From: CALAMC01 sp964459465
GTDB taxonomy: Bacteria > Zixibacteria > MSB-5A5 > GN15 > PGXB01
Direction: 5' to 3'
DNA: 64,000 bases
NCBI GenBank assembly: GCA_964459465.1
Contig: CAYWLR010000004.1
Span: 99,646-163,645, forward strand
Shown: in pieces, positions 42,760-51,087 of the stretch
How positions within the stretch are numbered: position 1 is the first letter of the stretch
Layout: the number at the start of each line of letters is the position of its first letter
Program-made: the position numbers and the translations under genes
Notes under the pieces: model-generated
Told to the model about the DNA's origin: nothing
The model's database searches: none
Seen by the model: the letters and a program-made list of their open reading frames with translations, nothing else

Positions 42760-44772
42760 TTATTCCCCGTCAGTCAAAACCGCCATAATTTCCTCGGTCG
42801 ATTCGTCCATCATCGAAACCAGTCTTCGCGACCGCTCGGCATCGAGCGTCTCTCCCCGCTTGAGCAGTTCGAGCGACCCGCGCATCGTGCTGGTCGGCGA
42901 CTTCAACCGGTCAAGCAGACCGCGCTTCCCATCGGCATTGACCGCTTCCCTTGCCGTCGCGCGACCGGAAATCAACGCCTGGCTGAATTTGAGAAGCTTT
43001 ATCGCCATCGCCACCCGCGCCGCCAGTTCCCGCACGAAATTAATGGCGGCGGCATCATAGGAATACCTTTGCCACTTGCGCTCTTCACCTAACGTTATCA
43101 AACCGAAAGTCAGCCCGTTTATGGTTATCGGCACAATCAACGCCGTTTGCACGCCGTCGAACACCAGCGCCTCACATTCGCTTTTGCTCAAATGGGTTTC
43201 GCCGTTCTCCCGGCTTATAAGCAACGGCCGTTGCTCGCGGGCCGCCAGATGATGCCAGAAAGTTGTCTTGGAAGACAGATTAACCTTTTCCACCTCGGCT
43301 CGGTCAAATGGACGAATCGTGTGCAGGGCTCTGGTGGAAAGGCTCATATTGCCCGCGTCAAGTGCCCCGATTCGAACCATCGTCGTCATGAGGTTTTTCT
43401 GAATCATTTCCGCCGCCCGGTTCAACAGCATATCGATATTCTGAATATCCTCGCTTTCCCTGTCAAACGTCAGCAAAGCGTGCAAATAACGCTCGCGGCA
43501 TTCCACGGCATTCTGGCCCAGTTCCTTTTCCGCCGCCGGAATCAGAGCCGAAGCCAGCATTTCGGCCCGCAACAGCCGACGACGATCGAAAAACCCGGCC
43601 CGCTTATGACCCAGCGTCAATACGCCCAGCACCCGACCCATATTGGTCAATGGCACCGCCAGCAGGCTGTTTTGCCCGCATTCAATTATCAGCGAATCCT
43701 TGGATACCAGATCCGACTCGACGGTATTATGAATTATTATTCCCCGTCCGGATTCTACGACTTTCGCGAAATATCCGCTGCGACCCACCGGATTGGATTG
43801 GCCGTCCATAAGAATATTGCCGTTCAGACCGCATGTGTAACGCCTGATATTTTCCTGACCGTTCAACATCACCGCCAGCGAAAAATACTCACTGCCGGTG
43901 GCCTGATGAAATAGCGCCGATATCAACGCTATACGGCTTTTGAGCGATCCGTTGCCGCGCAGAATATCAACCAGCTGAAAATAGTGCCGCCACCCGGTTT
44001 CATAATATTCTGACTTGGTGCGGCTGAAATGCCCGGCGATGTGAGACGAAATGACCTCCGAAATACGGTTCAGAGCGATTTGGTCGCGCTCCAATATCCG
44101 GTCAATGCCGCTTTTCCAGAAATACATGCCGCCTACCTGTTGCGCCGCGATACGTATCGGTAGCTCCGCCGCCGGATAACCCACCTTGCCGACATTCCCG
44201 AAAATCTCGGTGCGATCTTTGCGACTGTCCACCAGACGACGGATATCACCGAAACTTTCCGCGCCCAGACCGTCATGCGCCGTAAGATACACTCTCCTGT
44301 TTCGATTGGAGTATTTCAGCACCGCCAGGGCGTCGAACCCGAACGCCCGTGCAATAACCATCGGCAGTTCTTCGAATAAATACTTCGAACGTTTATTACG
44401 AATAATCTCAAGAATGATGCGACCGGTGATATCGTCCGCCCGCTCGGCCGCAGGTTCGGCCTGCTGACTACGTCGGTGACCCGGTATCCAGAGCGATGCC
44501 CCTGCGATAAGCAGTGTAATGCCCGAAATTATCCCGATTATTTCAACCATCTCCAGATACATCGGCTCGGATAAAAAGGGCATTGTCCAGAACAATCGTT
44601 GGTTGGCAATCAATTGAAGAACCGAAATAAAAAACAATACCGTCAACCCGGTAATCGAATAACGGTAGCTCGCCGCATTCTCCGAAAATAATCTGCTTTT
44701 GGTGCGAGTCAAAATGAGTATCAGGACGGCGAAGGTCGCGGCGAAGAATAAATCCAGGACGAATTTAGACAC
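42760..44772 (-). CDS. Membrane protein with GAF domains and a degenerate histidine-kinase dimerisation remnant
   Basis: The 670-aa protein has three N-terminal helices (residues about 5-100), then at least three GAF-like domains. The clearest are around 310-420 (SLLAVPLTNMGRVLGVLTLGHK) and 470-600 (ALIVPITINGLTFGLITLGEE). The last ~55 residues (DRLKSPTSTMRGSLELLKRG) align with a HisKA helix. However, the phosphoacceptor position is Asp, not His, and no ATPase domain follows before the terminator. It probably senses ligands without kinase activity. GTG start with GGAG 7 nt upstream. Confidence 0.8.
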   Translation of the reverse strand: MSKFVLDLFFAATFAVLILILTRTKSRLFSENAASYRYSITGLTVLFFISVLQLIANQRLFWTMPFLSEPMYLEMVEIIGIISGITLLIAGASLWIPGHRRSQQAEPAAERADDITGRIILEIIRNKRSKYLFEELPMVIARAFGFDALAVLKYSNRNRRVYLTAHDGLGAESFGDIRRLVDSRKDRTEIFGNVGKVGYPAAELPIRIAAQQVGGMYFWKSGIDRILERDQIALNRISEVISSHIAGHFSRTKSEYYETGWRHYFQLVDILRGNGSLKSRIALISALFHQATGSEYFSLAVMLNGQENIRRYTCGLNGNILMDGQSNPVGRSGYFAKVVESGRGIIIHNTVESDLVSKDSLIIECGQNSLLAVPLTNMGRVLGVLTLGHKRAGFFDRRRLLRAEMLASALIPAAEKELGQNAVECRERYLHALLTFDRESEDIQNIDMLLNRAAEMIQKNLMTTMVRIGALDAGNMSLSTRALHTIRPFDRAEVEKVNLSSKTTFWHHLAAREQRPLLISRENGETHLSKSECEALVFDGVQTALIVPITINGLTFGLITLGEERKWQRYSYDAAAINFVRELAARVAMAIKLLKFSQALISGRATAREAVNADGKRGLLDRLKSPTSTMRGSLELLKRGETLDAERSRRLVSMMDESTEEIMAVLTDGE

Positions 44773-44892
44773 GTTACTTCTCCGATATGAGTCTTATCCC
44801 CTGCGGGATGATTTTTTGGCTTCTTATTAATAATTTTCGGCATATCTGCGTTTATCGTTAGCCTGCATCCCCCCTTGGATATAACCGATAAT

Positions 44893-44962
44893 CATGGGCT
44901 TAACCCCATAATTCAATCCACTTTTGACCGGCAAAACATCGCTTCAATAGGCACATCCCATT
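44893..44962 (+). promoter_or_regulatory. Sigma-54 activator sites, copy 3
   Basis: The dyad CATGGGCTTAACCCCATA is at 44893-44910. The proximal ATCCCATT is at 44955-44962, 52 bp from the equivalent right half and 42 bp before the promoter GG. Compared with copies 1 and 2 the distal site is one helical turn further away. Confidence 0.65.
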
Positions 44963-44994
44963 GTCCGATAACACCTTGCAATCACCGACCAATT

Positions 44995-45011
44995 CCGGCA
45001 CGGACATTGCC
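44995..45011 (+). promoter_or_regulatory. Sigma-54 (-24/-12) promoter, copy 3
   Basis: CCGGCACGGACATTGCC has GG at 44997-44998 and GC at 45009-45010, 10 nt apart, with the GGCACG and TTGC consensus. Expected start near 45022. With the activator sites this accounts for the 319-bp divergent gap 44773-45091. Confidence 0.7.
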
Positions 45012-45091
45012 CGGTTATCCCTTGTCGATTTTGAAGAAGTAACGAGTCTTTCAAAGATAATAATTCTCGCCACGCGCGAGGGGGAGGAAAA

Positions 45092-45883
45092 ATGCGGCAA
45101 TGCCTTGCGAAACATTATGCCATCTTTCTGGGACTGACCCTTTTGGCCGTGCTTTTCAGTTGCTCCGATTCCGGCGTTGATTATTACGTGCCGGATTCGG
45201 CCGCCTTGGCCTATTTCCCGATTCAGCCCGGAACCACCCACAACTACGTCCTGACCGATAATATCAACGATAATCAGTCCCTGCAAAGACTGGCCATCGG
45301 CAACCCCGTGACACTTGGCGGACACCGGTCATACCCATGGCAGTCCCTTGACCCCGTCACCGGCCAGACAATCGAACTCGGCTATATCTATCCCGAGGGC
45401 GACGCCATATACTATTTCACACCCCAAAGCACCGCCGAAAAAATAATCGAGGCGCCTTTTTTGGCCGGGCGTTCCTGGGACAGAATCGATGGGTTGACTG
45501 ACGAACAGGCGCTGGCGTATGATTTCAGCTATCTGGACACCCTTATCATCGGCTCCTACGATAAATACACCGACCAGGACGACCAGGGCGGTAACAACGG
45601 CACTAAAGATTATGGTGACGAAGGTCAGGGTGGTTTTGTTATGAGCACCCCCCTGCCGCTCGATAACCTGAACACGCTGAAAATCCGCAGCACCACTTCC
45701 ACCGTGGCCCTGCCCAACGGCGACACCTATCAAAACTGCCTGCTGATTGAAAGTCACAGCGGCTCATTGACCAACCGCTATTGGTACGCCCCCTCGGTCG
45801 GTCTGGTCATGTACGCTTTGAATATCTGGGAAAATTACCCGGAAGGAGAACTGGTCGGACAACTCGCCGATTATATGTTTTAA
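45092..45883 (+). CDS. Exported lipoprotein of unknown function
   Basis: The 263-aa product has a signal peptide with a lipobox (LLAVLFSC, Cys about 24), then an acidic, beta-rich domain: DSAALAYFPIQPGTTHNYVL, LPNGDTYQNCLLIESHSG and a closing RYWYAPSVGLVMYAL. The pattern resembles predicted lipid-anchored beta-sandwich proteins that end with a W-Y-A-x-x-V-G-L motif. GGGGGAGG precedes the ATG. It is under a sigma-54 promoter and flanked by minus-strand genes. Confidence 0.8.
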   Translation: MRQCLAKHYAIFLGLTLLAVLFSCSDSGVDYYVPDSAALAYFPIQPGTTHNYVLTDNINDNQSLQRLAIGNPVTLGGHRSYPWQSLDPVTGQTIELGYIYPEGDAIYYFTPQSTAEKIIEAPFLAGRSWDRIDGLTDEQALAYDFSYLDTLIIGSYDKYTDQDDQGGNNGTKDYGDEGQGGFVMSTPLPLDNLNTLKIRSTTSTVALPNGDTYQNCLLIESHSGSLTNRYWYAPSVGLVMYALNIWENYPEGELVGQLADYMF

Positions 45884-45907
45884 AATATGAAATCCCCGGC
45901 ATAGTAT

Positions 45908-45947
45908 GCCATAGCATCAGGGCCTGATCATCCCTTGATGCTATGGC
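45908..45947. repeat. 12-bp inverted repeat
   Basis: GCCATAGCATCA and TGATGCTATGGC pair perfectly with a 16-nt loop, inside a weaker CCGGC/GCCGG outer pair. No U-run follows, so it is not a standard terminator. A second hairpin, CGGGCAT/ATGCCCG, lies at about 45977-46003. This 356-bp gap (45884-46239) holds no gene. Confidence 0.6.
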
Positions 45948-46045
45948 CGCCGGTTGCGCGGGTACATAACTATATGCGGGCATCAAAATAAGACAATGCC
46001 CGTAAATCAAATCTGGTTGTTTCTGGATCTTGCGGTGTCTTTATA

Positions 46046-46075
46046 GCGGGAAGCCTTCGGCTTCCCGCTTATATT
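46046..46075 (+). terminator. Intrinsic terminator, probably for the lipoprotein at 45092
   Basis: GCGGGAAGCC and GGCTTCCCGC form a 10-bp stem with a 3-nt loop, then TTATATTTATTATT. It is 160 nt after the stop. Confidence 0.65.
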
Positions 46076-46120
46076 TATTATTATTAGCACGTCTTGCACC
46101 GCACGGAACCATTTCCTGAC

Positions 46121-46176
46121 GTTTCATAGGCGGCAAATGTCCACAGGCCTCCTGATTCTTAGAAGGATTTGCCCCT
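46121..46176. repeat. Direct repeat copy A, two-hairpin element
   Basis: This 56-bp unit shares about 48 positions with 47856-47910 in the same orientation. It contains GGCGGC/GCCTCC and ATTCTT/AAGGAT half-stems. It lies 63 bp beyond the end of the propeller gene. Confidence 0.75.
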
Positions 46177-46201
46177 GAATCCGATATTATCTCTCGCAGG
46201 A

Positions 46202-46241
46202 CAGGAGCCGAGCCTTGCGATGTGCTCCTGCCATCTTTTTT
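46202..46241 (+). terminator. Terminator-like hairpin reading toward the propeller gene
   Basis: CAGGAGC and GCTCCTG are followed by CCATCTTTTTT on the + strand. It may block + strand transcripts running into the convergent gene; there is no U-run on the minus side. Confidence 0.4.
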
Positions 46242-47748
46242 ATCCTTCCGGGCAAACCGGCGCCGGCCCGGCCGGAGTGTTATATAAAAATGCGATCAAA
46301 CGCAGAATATCCAGCAGGTTTACATTCCCATCGCCCTCGGCATCTAATAAGGCATCGCAGTTAATCGGATTATGGGGTCCGGGGGGATTATTATAAAGGA
46401 AGGCAATCTGAAACAATATATCAAGCAGGTTAACCACACCATCAGCATTAGCATCCCCCGGCACTCCCCAATCCTGACAACAGCTTGATTTCGTCCATTG
46501 GGCCAGATAGGCCGCAATCTTGTCGCCGGCTATCGAAAAATCACCTCCGACAATTAGCACATCGTTATACTTCGTTAGGGCAAATACCTTATTATCTGTT
46601 CCTGATCCTAACGGAGCCCATTCGGAACCATTCCATGATGCAATATTATTCGCACTTTGGCCGCCGGCTTCAAAAAAGTATCCGCCCGCGATCAGCTTAT
46701 TATCATAAACTGTTAATGCACTTACATCATAAATATAATCTCCACTAATCCCTGCGCCGAGCGAATCCCAAGTTGACCCATCCCAGGATACTAATTTCTT
46801 TCCGGTCACGCCCCCCGCCATCAATTTCCCATCATATACTACCATAGCGTAAACTGCACTATCAATTCCAGGCCCTAATGCATCCCATGATCCATCCCAG
46901 GATGCTATATGGTTCACCGGCACACCGCCAGCAATTTCAAACCATCCACCCGCGATCAGTTTCCCATCGTAAACTGTCAAGGCGGAGACATAATCATTCA
47001 TCCCCGATCCTAAAGACGACCAGTCGAAACCATTCCAGGTGGCTATACGATTTGCACTCACCCCCCCGGCGGTGGTGAAATCTCCCGCCGCTATCAATTC
47101 GTCGTCGTAAACAGATAGAGTATATACCCAGTTATTTATTCCTGACCCCAGTGAATCCCATGCTGACCCATCCCAGGCAGCAATCCTTAATGCCGTAATT
47201 CCTCCTGCCTTTGTAAATCCACCGGCGGCAATCAATTTCCCTTTAAAAACCGACAAAGCGTAAATTCGCGCATTCATGCCCGACCCGAGTGGCTCCCAGA
47301 CTGAACCGTCCCAGGAGGCTATATAATTGGCGTTTATTCCACCAATCAATGTAAAATGACCCGCCACTATCAATTTTCTGCCAAATTCAACTAACGCATA
47401 GACTCTATCATTCACTTGCTCAACCGACGGCGAGATGCTGTTATCCCAATAGATATCATCCGGGTGATCCAGCCTTTCATTGAATTCCGATGATGGTATA
47501 AATATCGGCTGGCCGGAAACCGGGTCAATCGATGGTGCAAAGCCCTCCATATCAAGCGATCCCTGATAGCCCGACTGCCGCGCCCCCTCCAGATCGAACC
47601 GACCATCAGGCGTTATAAACTCCGCTACGCTTTTGCCGGAGGTTCCACCGTCCTCTCGACTCGTTTGGCAAAACGCCATAGGTGCGCCAATTATAATAAG
47701 TGCCACAATAATCCTGATTATCTTATCGAAACTCATATTGAATTGCAT
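46240..47748 (-). CDS. Secreted seven-repeat beta-propeller protein with C-terminal dockerin
   Basis: The 502-aa protein has a signal peptide (about 29 residues). From about residue 107 come seven repeats of 37-48 residues, each with a VYALxVYDGKLIAGGxF strand pair and IASWDGSxWxxLGSG. Seven units fit a closed seven-bladed propeller; the fifth lacks one turn. The last ~65 residues are a type I dockerin (GDANADGVVNLLDILFQI, EGDGNVNLLDILRLI). Binding to carbohydrate or protein cannot be chosen. The start has GGAGGG 3 nt before the ATG. Direct repeats flank the gene. Confidence 0.85.
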   Translation of the reverse strand: MQFNMSFDKIIRIIVALIIIGAPMAFCQTSREDGGTSGKSVAEFITPDGRFDLEGARQSGYQGSLDMEGFAPSIDPVSGQPIFIPSSEFNERLDHPDDIYWDNSISPSVEQVNDRVYALVEFGRKLIVAGHFTLIGGINANYIASWDGSVWEPLGSGMNARIYALSVFKGKLIAAGGFTKAGGITALRIAAWDGSAWDSLGSGINNWVYTLSVYDDELIAAGDFTTAGGVSANRIATWNGFDWSSLGSGMNDYVSALTVYDGKLIAGGWFEIAGGVPVNHIASWDGSWDALGPGIDSAVYAMVVYDGKLMAGGVTGKKLVSWDGSTWDSLGAGISGDYIYDVSALTVYDNKLIAGGYFFEAGGQSANNIASWNGSEWAPLGSGTDNKVFALTKYNDVLIVGGDFSIAGDKIAAYLAQWTKSSCCQDWGVPGDANADGVVNLLDILFQIAFLYNNPPGPHNPINCDALLDAEGDGNVNLLDILRLIAFLYNTPAGPAPVCPEG

Positions 47749-47855
47749 GGACCCTCCATCGAAACGGTTGCTTTGGCTTGTACATAGTTTCGATTCCGAA
47801 TCTGTTATAATATAACGACTATGGAATATTTAACAAGCAGGAACTTCAATCCGCG

Positions 47856-47910
47856 GTTTCGTGGGCGGCATATGTCCACAGGCCGCCTGAACCTTGAAGG
47901 ATTTGCCCCT
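47856..47910. repeat. Direct repeat copy B, two-hairpin element
   Basis: This 55-bp unit has the perfect arms GGCGGC and GCCGCC around ATATGTCCACAG, then CCTT-G-AAGG. It matches copy A at 46121 except for scattered substitutions and one indel. It lies about 110 bp upstream of the propeller gene start. Confidence 0.75.
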
Positions 47911-47933
47911 CTTCCGGCATCCCCGCGGTTCGT

Positions 47934-48599
47934 TTACTCCACCGCCCGCTTATAATTCTTGAAATGTACTTTGGAAATTTTGTCCAGAATGTCCGCCCCG
48001 TGCTTCGCCACCAGTTCCCGTGCGACTTTGTCCACCGGCGTCCCCGCCCCCAACGGCAACTGGCAACCGTACTGCTCGGAGAGCTTCTTCATGTGCTCCA
48101 CGAACGCATCCCGCGCCACAATCGAGGCCGCCGCCACCGGCAGATTTGCCTCCGCCCGCACTTCCTGAATCAATTTGATTTCCTTGCCCCGGCTCATCAG
48201 CGCCTGACCCAGACGGTCACCCTTGCTGAATTTATCCGATATCGCCAGATCGATATGATTTTTCTCGGCGACATTTTCGATCACACGGCTGTGTCCCCAG
48301 GCCAGAAGACGATTGAGATTGCGAATACGCTCGTACAATTGATTGTACTTCTCCGGCCCGATCAGAACGACCGAGTACGGCATATTCTCGCGGATATAAC
48401 GGGCCAGTTCCTTGATACGATTGTCGCTTAGTTTTTTGGAATCGCGCGCCCCGATTTCGGCCAGTTTTTTAAATGCGCAACTGTCGGCCAAAACCCCGGC
48501 CACTACCAGCGGGCCGAAAAAATCCCCCTTGCCCGATTCATCGATGCCGAGGACAACTTTGTCCTCGTCGATACTAATTGGCTCGCTCAAGATATTCAC
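47934..48599 (-). CDS. rnhC: Ribonuclease HIII-type catalytic protein lacking the N-terminal substrate-binding domain
   Basis: The 221-aa protein cleaves RNA in RNA-DNA hybrids. GIDESGKGDFFGPLVVAGVL is the RNase HIII form of the active-site motif (Asp, Glu), followed by ARDSKKLSD and the later PVAAASIVARDAF. Typical RNase HIII has about 80-90 extra N-terminal residues (TBP-like domain), absent here. The GTG at 48599 lies within the end of efp. The frame stays open upstream to a TTG at 48641, but neither start has a good ribosome site. Confidence 0.8.
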   Translation of the reverse strand: MNILSEPISIDEDKVVLGIDESGKGDFFGPLVVAGVLADSCAFKKLAEIGARDSKKLSDNRIKELARYIRENMPYSVVLIGPEKYNQLYERIRNLNRLLAWGHSRVIENVAEKNHIDLAISDKFSKGDRLGQALMSRGKEIKLIQEVRAEANLPVAAASIVARDAFVEHMKKLSEQYGCQLPLGAGTPVDKVARELVAKHGADILDKISKVHFKNYKRAVE

Positions 48600-49134
48600 C
48601 CGTGCGGGTGTCGATTTTGACCTTGTCCCCCTGCTTGACAAACAGCGGCACCTTGATTTCCAGACCGGTTTCCACTTTGGCCGGTTTCATGATATTCGAA
48701 ACCGAGTCGCCCTTCACCGCCGGTTCTGCTTCGGTCACCTCCAGAATCACCGACGCCGGCAAATCCAGCGATATGGCGCGACCTTCATAAAGGAGAACGT
48801 TGTACTCATGGTTTTCCATAAGATACCAGCGCGAATCACCGAGCGTTTCGGTCGCGACATTAATCTGGTCGAACGTCTTACTGTCCATGAATACGTATTC
48901 GTCGTTCTGTACATAAAGAAACTGCATGGTGCGGTTTTCCAAATCGGGCACGTCGAACGATTCGGTCGTCAAAAACGACTTCTCGATTATATTCCCGGTC
49001 AATAAATTTTTCATCTTGGCTTTGACATGCGGTCGACCCCGGCCCATCTTGACATGCTGAAAATCGATAATGAACCATGGGCTCCCCTCGAACATCAATC
49101 GCAATCCGCGTCTGAAATCACTGGTCGATAACAT
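48574..49134 (-). CDS. efp: Elongation factor P, arginine-32 type
   Basis: This 186-aa ribosome rescue factor prevents stalling at polyproline. Domain order is normal: KOW-like domain I, then two OB domains, ending VKIDTRTGEYLERAN. The tip loop reads HVKMGRGRPHVKAKMKN, with Arg at position 32 where E. coli has the modified lysine. Arg32 is the rhamnosylated residue of EarP-type EF-Ps. ATG 49134 was chosen with GGAGG 10 nt upstream; the longer open frame runs into the kinase gene. Confidence 0.92.
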   Translation of the reverse strand: MLSTSDFRRGLRLMFEGSPWFIIDFQHVKMGRGRPHVKAKMKNLLTGNIIEKSFLTTESFDVPDLENRTMQFLYVQNDEYVFMDSKTFDQINVATETLGDSRWYLMENHEYNVLLYEGRAISLDLPASVILEVTEAEPAVKGDSVSNIMKPAKVETGLEIKVPLFVKQGDKVKIDTRTGEYLERAN

Positions 49135-49183
49135 CTGTCTGCATCCTCCGTTTTTATAACGCGGCAATATATTAAAATGACCG

Positions 49184-51034
49184 TTATGAGGCAATGAATT
49201 TGTCGGCCGATAACGATACCGCGTCAACCGGTCCCGATTGCGACAGCGGCAATGTGATAGTGAAAACCGTGCCTCCTTCCGGCCCTCTGTCATAGCCCAG
49301 AAAGCCTTCGTGAAGAAGCACGATTTTGCGAGCCAGCGGAAGACCCAGCCCGGTGCCCGAGGGATTGGTCGAATAAAACGGGGCGAATACCTTATCCCCG
49401 ACATCATCGGATATCCCCGGCCCGGTGTCATATATCTCGACCCGAAGTGACTTTCCGTCGATGACCAGATTGATTTTCACCTCGCCCCGATCGCCGCAGG
49501 CGCGGGAGGCGTTATCGATAATATTGGAAACCGCCTGTTTTAAAAGCAGACTATCCCCGTTTATCATAATCCGCCCGGCATTGTTCTTGAAGTAATAGTT
49601 TATATTACTGTATTTATGCTTATATGAATCAATTAATTCCAACAACATCACAGTAACATCAAAGGGCTCGCTATTCAAAGCCAGAGGCCGTGCAAAATCC
49701 AGAAAACGCGAAACCAGTGCCTCTGCCTCAAGCGCCTCTTTTAACACCAGCGCAGCGTTTTGGCCCGCCGGATGGTCAACCCCGGCTTTCTTCACGATTA
49801 GCCTTCCCAGCCCGACAATCGCCGCCATGGAATTACGAAGCTGATGCGCCAGCCCGCCCGACATCTCACCCAATAAAGCCATCGAATTTTTGGCCTCGAC
49901 TTCCTTCTGCAGGCGATCCAGTTCGGTCATATCATTGATTAAAATCGACATCCCTATTTTGTTGTTTTGAGCGTCAGACAAGCCCGTTATCGATATCGTA
50001 AGAATTTTGCGCACCCCTTCGGGCGCAATAACGGCTATTTCCTGATTATTGAGCGTCCTTTGATCAGCCAAATAGGCCCCGATATACGTGCAAATTTCGG
50101 GATATCTATTCAAAACCTCGCCAAAATGCCTCCCCCCGCCTTCGGCGGCGTCAAATCCAAGAATATGGCATATCGCCTGATTGGCGCTCGATAGTCGCCC
50201 GTCGTTATCCAGAGTCATGATACCCGTCGCAATCGACCGCAGGATATAGGCATTGTGCGCCTCGAGTTCATCGGCGCGGCTTTTTATCCTTGCATTAAGG
50301 CGGACCAGTTCGGCCTCGTTGCTTTTGAGATCGGCGATTATCTTTTCATAGGAGTTGATGAGTTCATCGATTTCATCGACATTATTGGCGTTGAAATGCC
50401 CGGTTTTTTCGGCTTTTTCACGCAACCGACTGAACGGATGCGTCGCCTTGCGAATGAAGGCCACCGACACGAATATAATCACCCCCACCCCGACCAGACC
50501 GAAAAAAACCAGAACCTTGCCGGCTCTCTCCAGCGATGCCAGAATCCTGTCTTCCGACTGCAAATGTAACACATACGTCGAACCGTCGATTTCCAGCGTA
50601 TGCAGATAATGGGAGGTCAGTTCGCCGTCGCGATGAATGAATACGTCATCCTGCAATAACAACGGATGAATCTCCTCTGCCGTCACTCGCGAATCGATGG
50701 AGGAAAAGACTGAATCGGTAATATCCCCTCTCCCTAAAGCCAGAGCCCGGTCATAATTCAAATGGATGACTTCCAGGCCGGTGAAAACATATTCCCCGGC
50801 GATACGATCCTTGTCGGCATCCGACAAGCGCGCCTCGCCCGCGTCAGTCATTTTCGCCGCAATAACCAGCGCCGCTTCCGACAGCCTGTCATAGGTAGAA
50901 GTCAGAAGCGAATCCTTCAGCCGGAACATGGCATAATGCGAGGCGATGTTTAATATCAGCAGAACAAGTATTATCAACGACAGGCCGAGGGTAAGTTCCC
51001 AGCGAAACCCGGTTTTTTTCAGACGGTATTTCAT
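49184..51034 (-). CDS. NtrB/AtoS-like membrane sensor histidine kinase
   Basis: The 616-aa protein has two helices (about 12-33 and 173-195) enclosing a periplasmic sensor of about 140 residues. A HAMP-like linker and short coiled coil follow, then a PAS domain (AHNAYILRSIATGIMTLDNDG). The HisKA helix has His397 in GLAHQLRNSMAAIVG. The ATPase domain has NIIDNASRACG, YDTGPGISDDV and GTGLGLPLARKIV. It looks fully active. No response regulator is adjacent; the sigma-54 regulator at 61345 is the only one in the window. Confidence 0.9.
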   Translation of the reverse strand: MKYRLKKTGFRWELTLGLSLIILVLLILNIASHYAMFRLKDSLLTSTYDRLSEAALVIAAKMTDAGEARLSDADKDRIAGEYVFTGLEVIHLNYDRALALGRGDITDSVFSSIDSRVTAEEIHPLLLQDDVFIHRDGELTSHYLHTLEIDGSTYVLHLQSEDRILASLERAGKVLVFFGLVGVGVIIFVSVAFIRKATHPFSRLREKAEKTGHFNANNVDEIDELINSYEKIIADLKSNEAELVRLNARIKSRADELEAHNAYILRSIATGIMTLDNDGRLSSANQAICHILGFDAAEGGGRHFGEVLNRYPEICTYIGAYLADQRTLNNQEIAVIAPEGVRKILTISITGLSDAQNNKIGMSILINDMTELDRLQKEVEAKNSMALLGEMSGGLAHQLRNSMAAIVGLGRLIVKKAGVDHPAGQNAALVLKEALEAEALVSRFLDFARPLALNSEPFDVTVMLLELIDSYKHKYSNINYYFKNNAGRIMINGDSLLLKQAVSNIIDNASRACGDRGEVKINLVIDGKSLRVEIYDTGPGISDDVGDKVFAPFYSTNPSGTGLGLPLARKIVLLHEGFLGYDRGPEGGTVFTITLPLSQSGPVDAVSLSADKFIAS

Positions 51035-51087
51035 ATTGTAAATATCGACAGGATTGTCAGCGTATTAAACCGGATAAAAAGGCGCCA

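Noticed and set aside
42331..43092. 253-aa and 225-aa + strand frames across the FMN riboswitch
   Set aside because: They run through the riboswitch, two terminators and ribD/GAF coding sequence; products are basic and low in structure.
49135..49431. N-terminal extension of the EF-P frame
   Set aside because: EF-P homology and a GGAGG site begin at 49134; the extension overlaps the kinase C-terminus and reads as basic nonsense.
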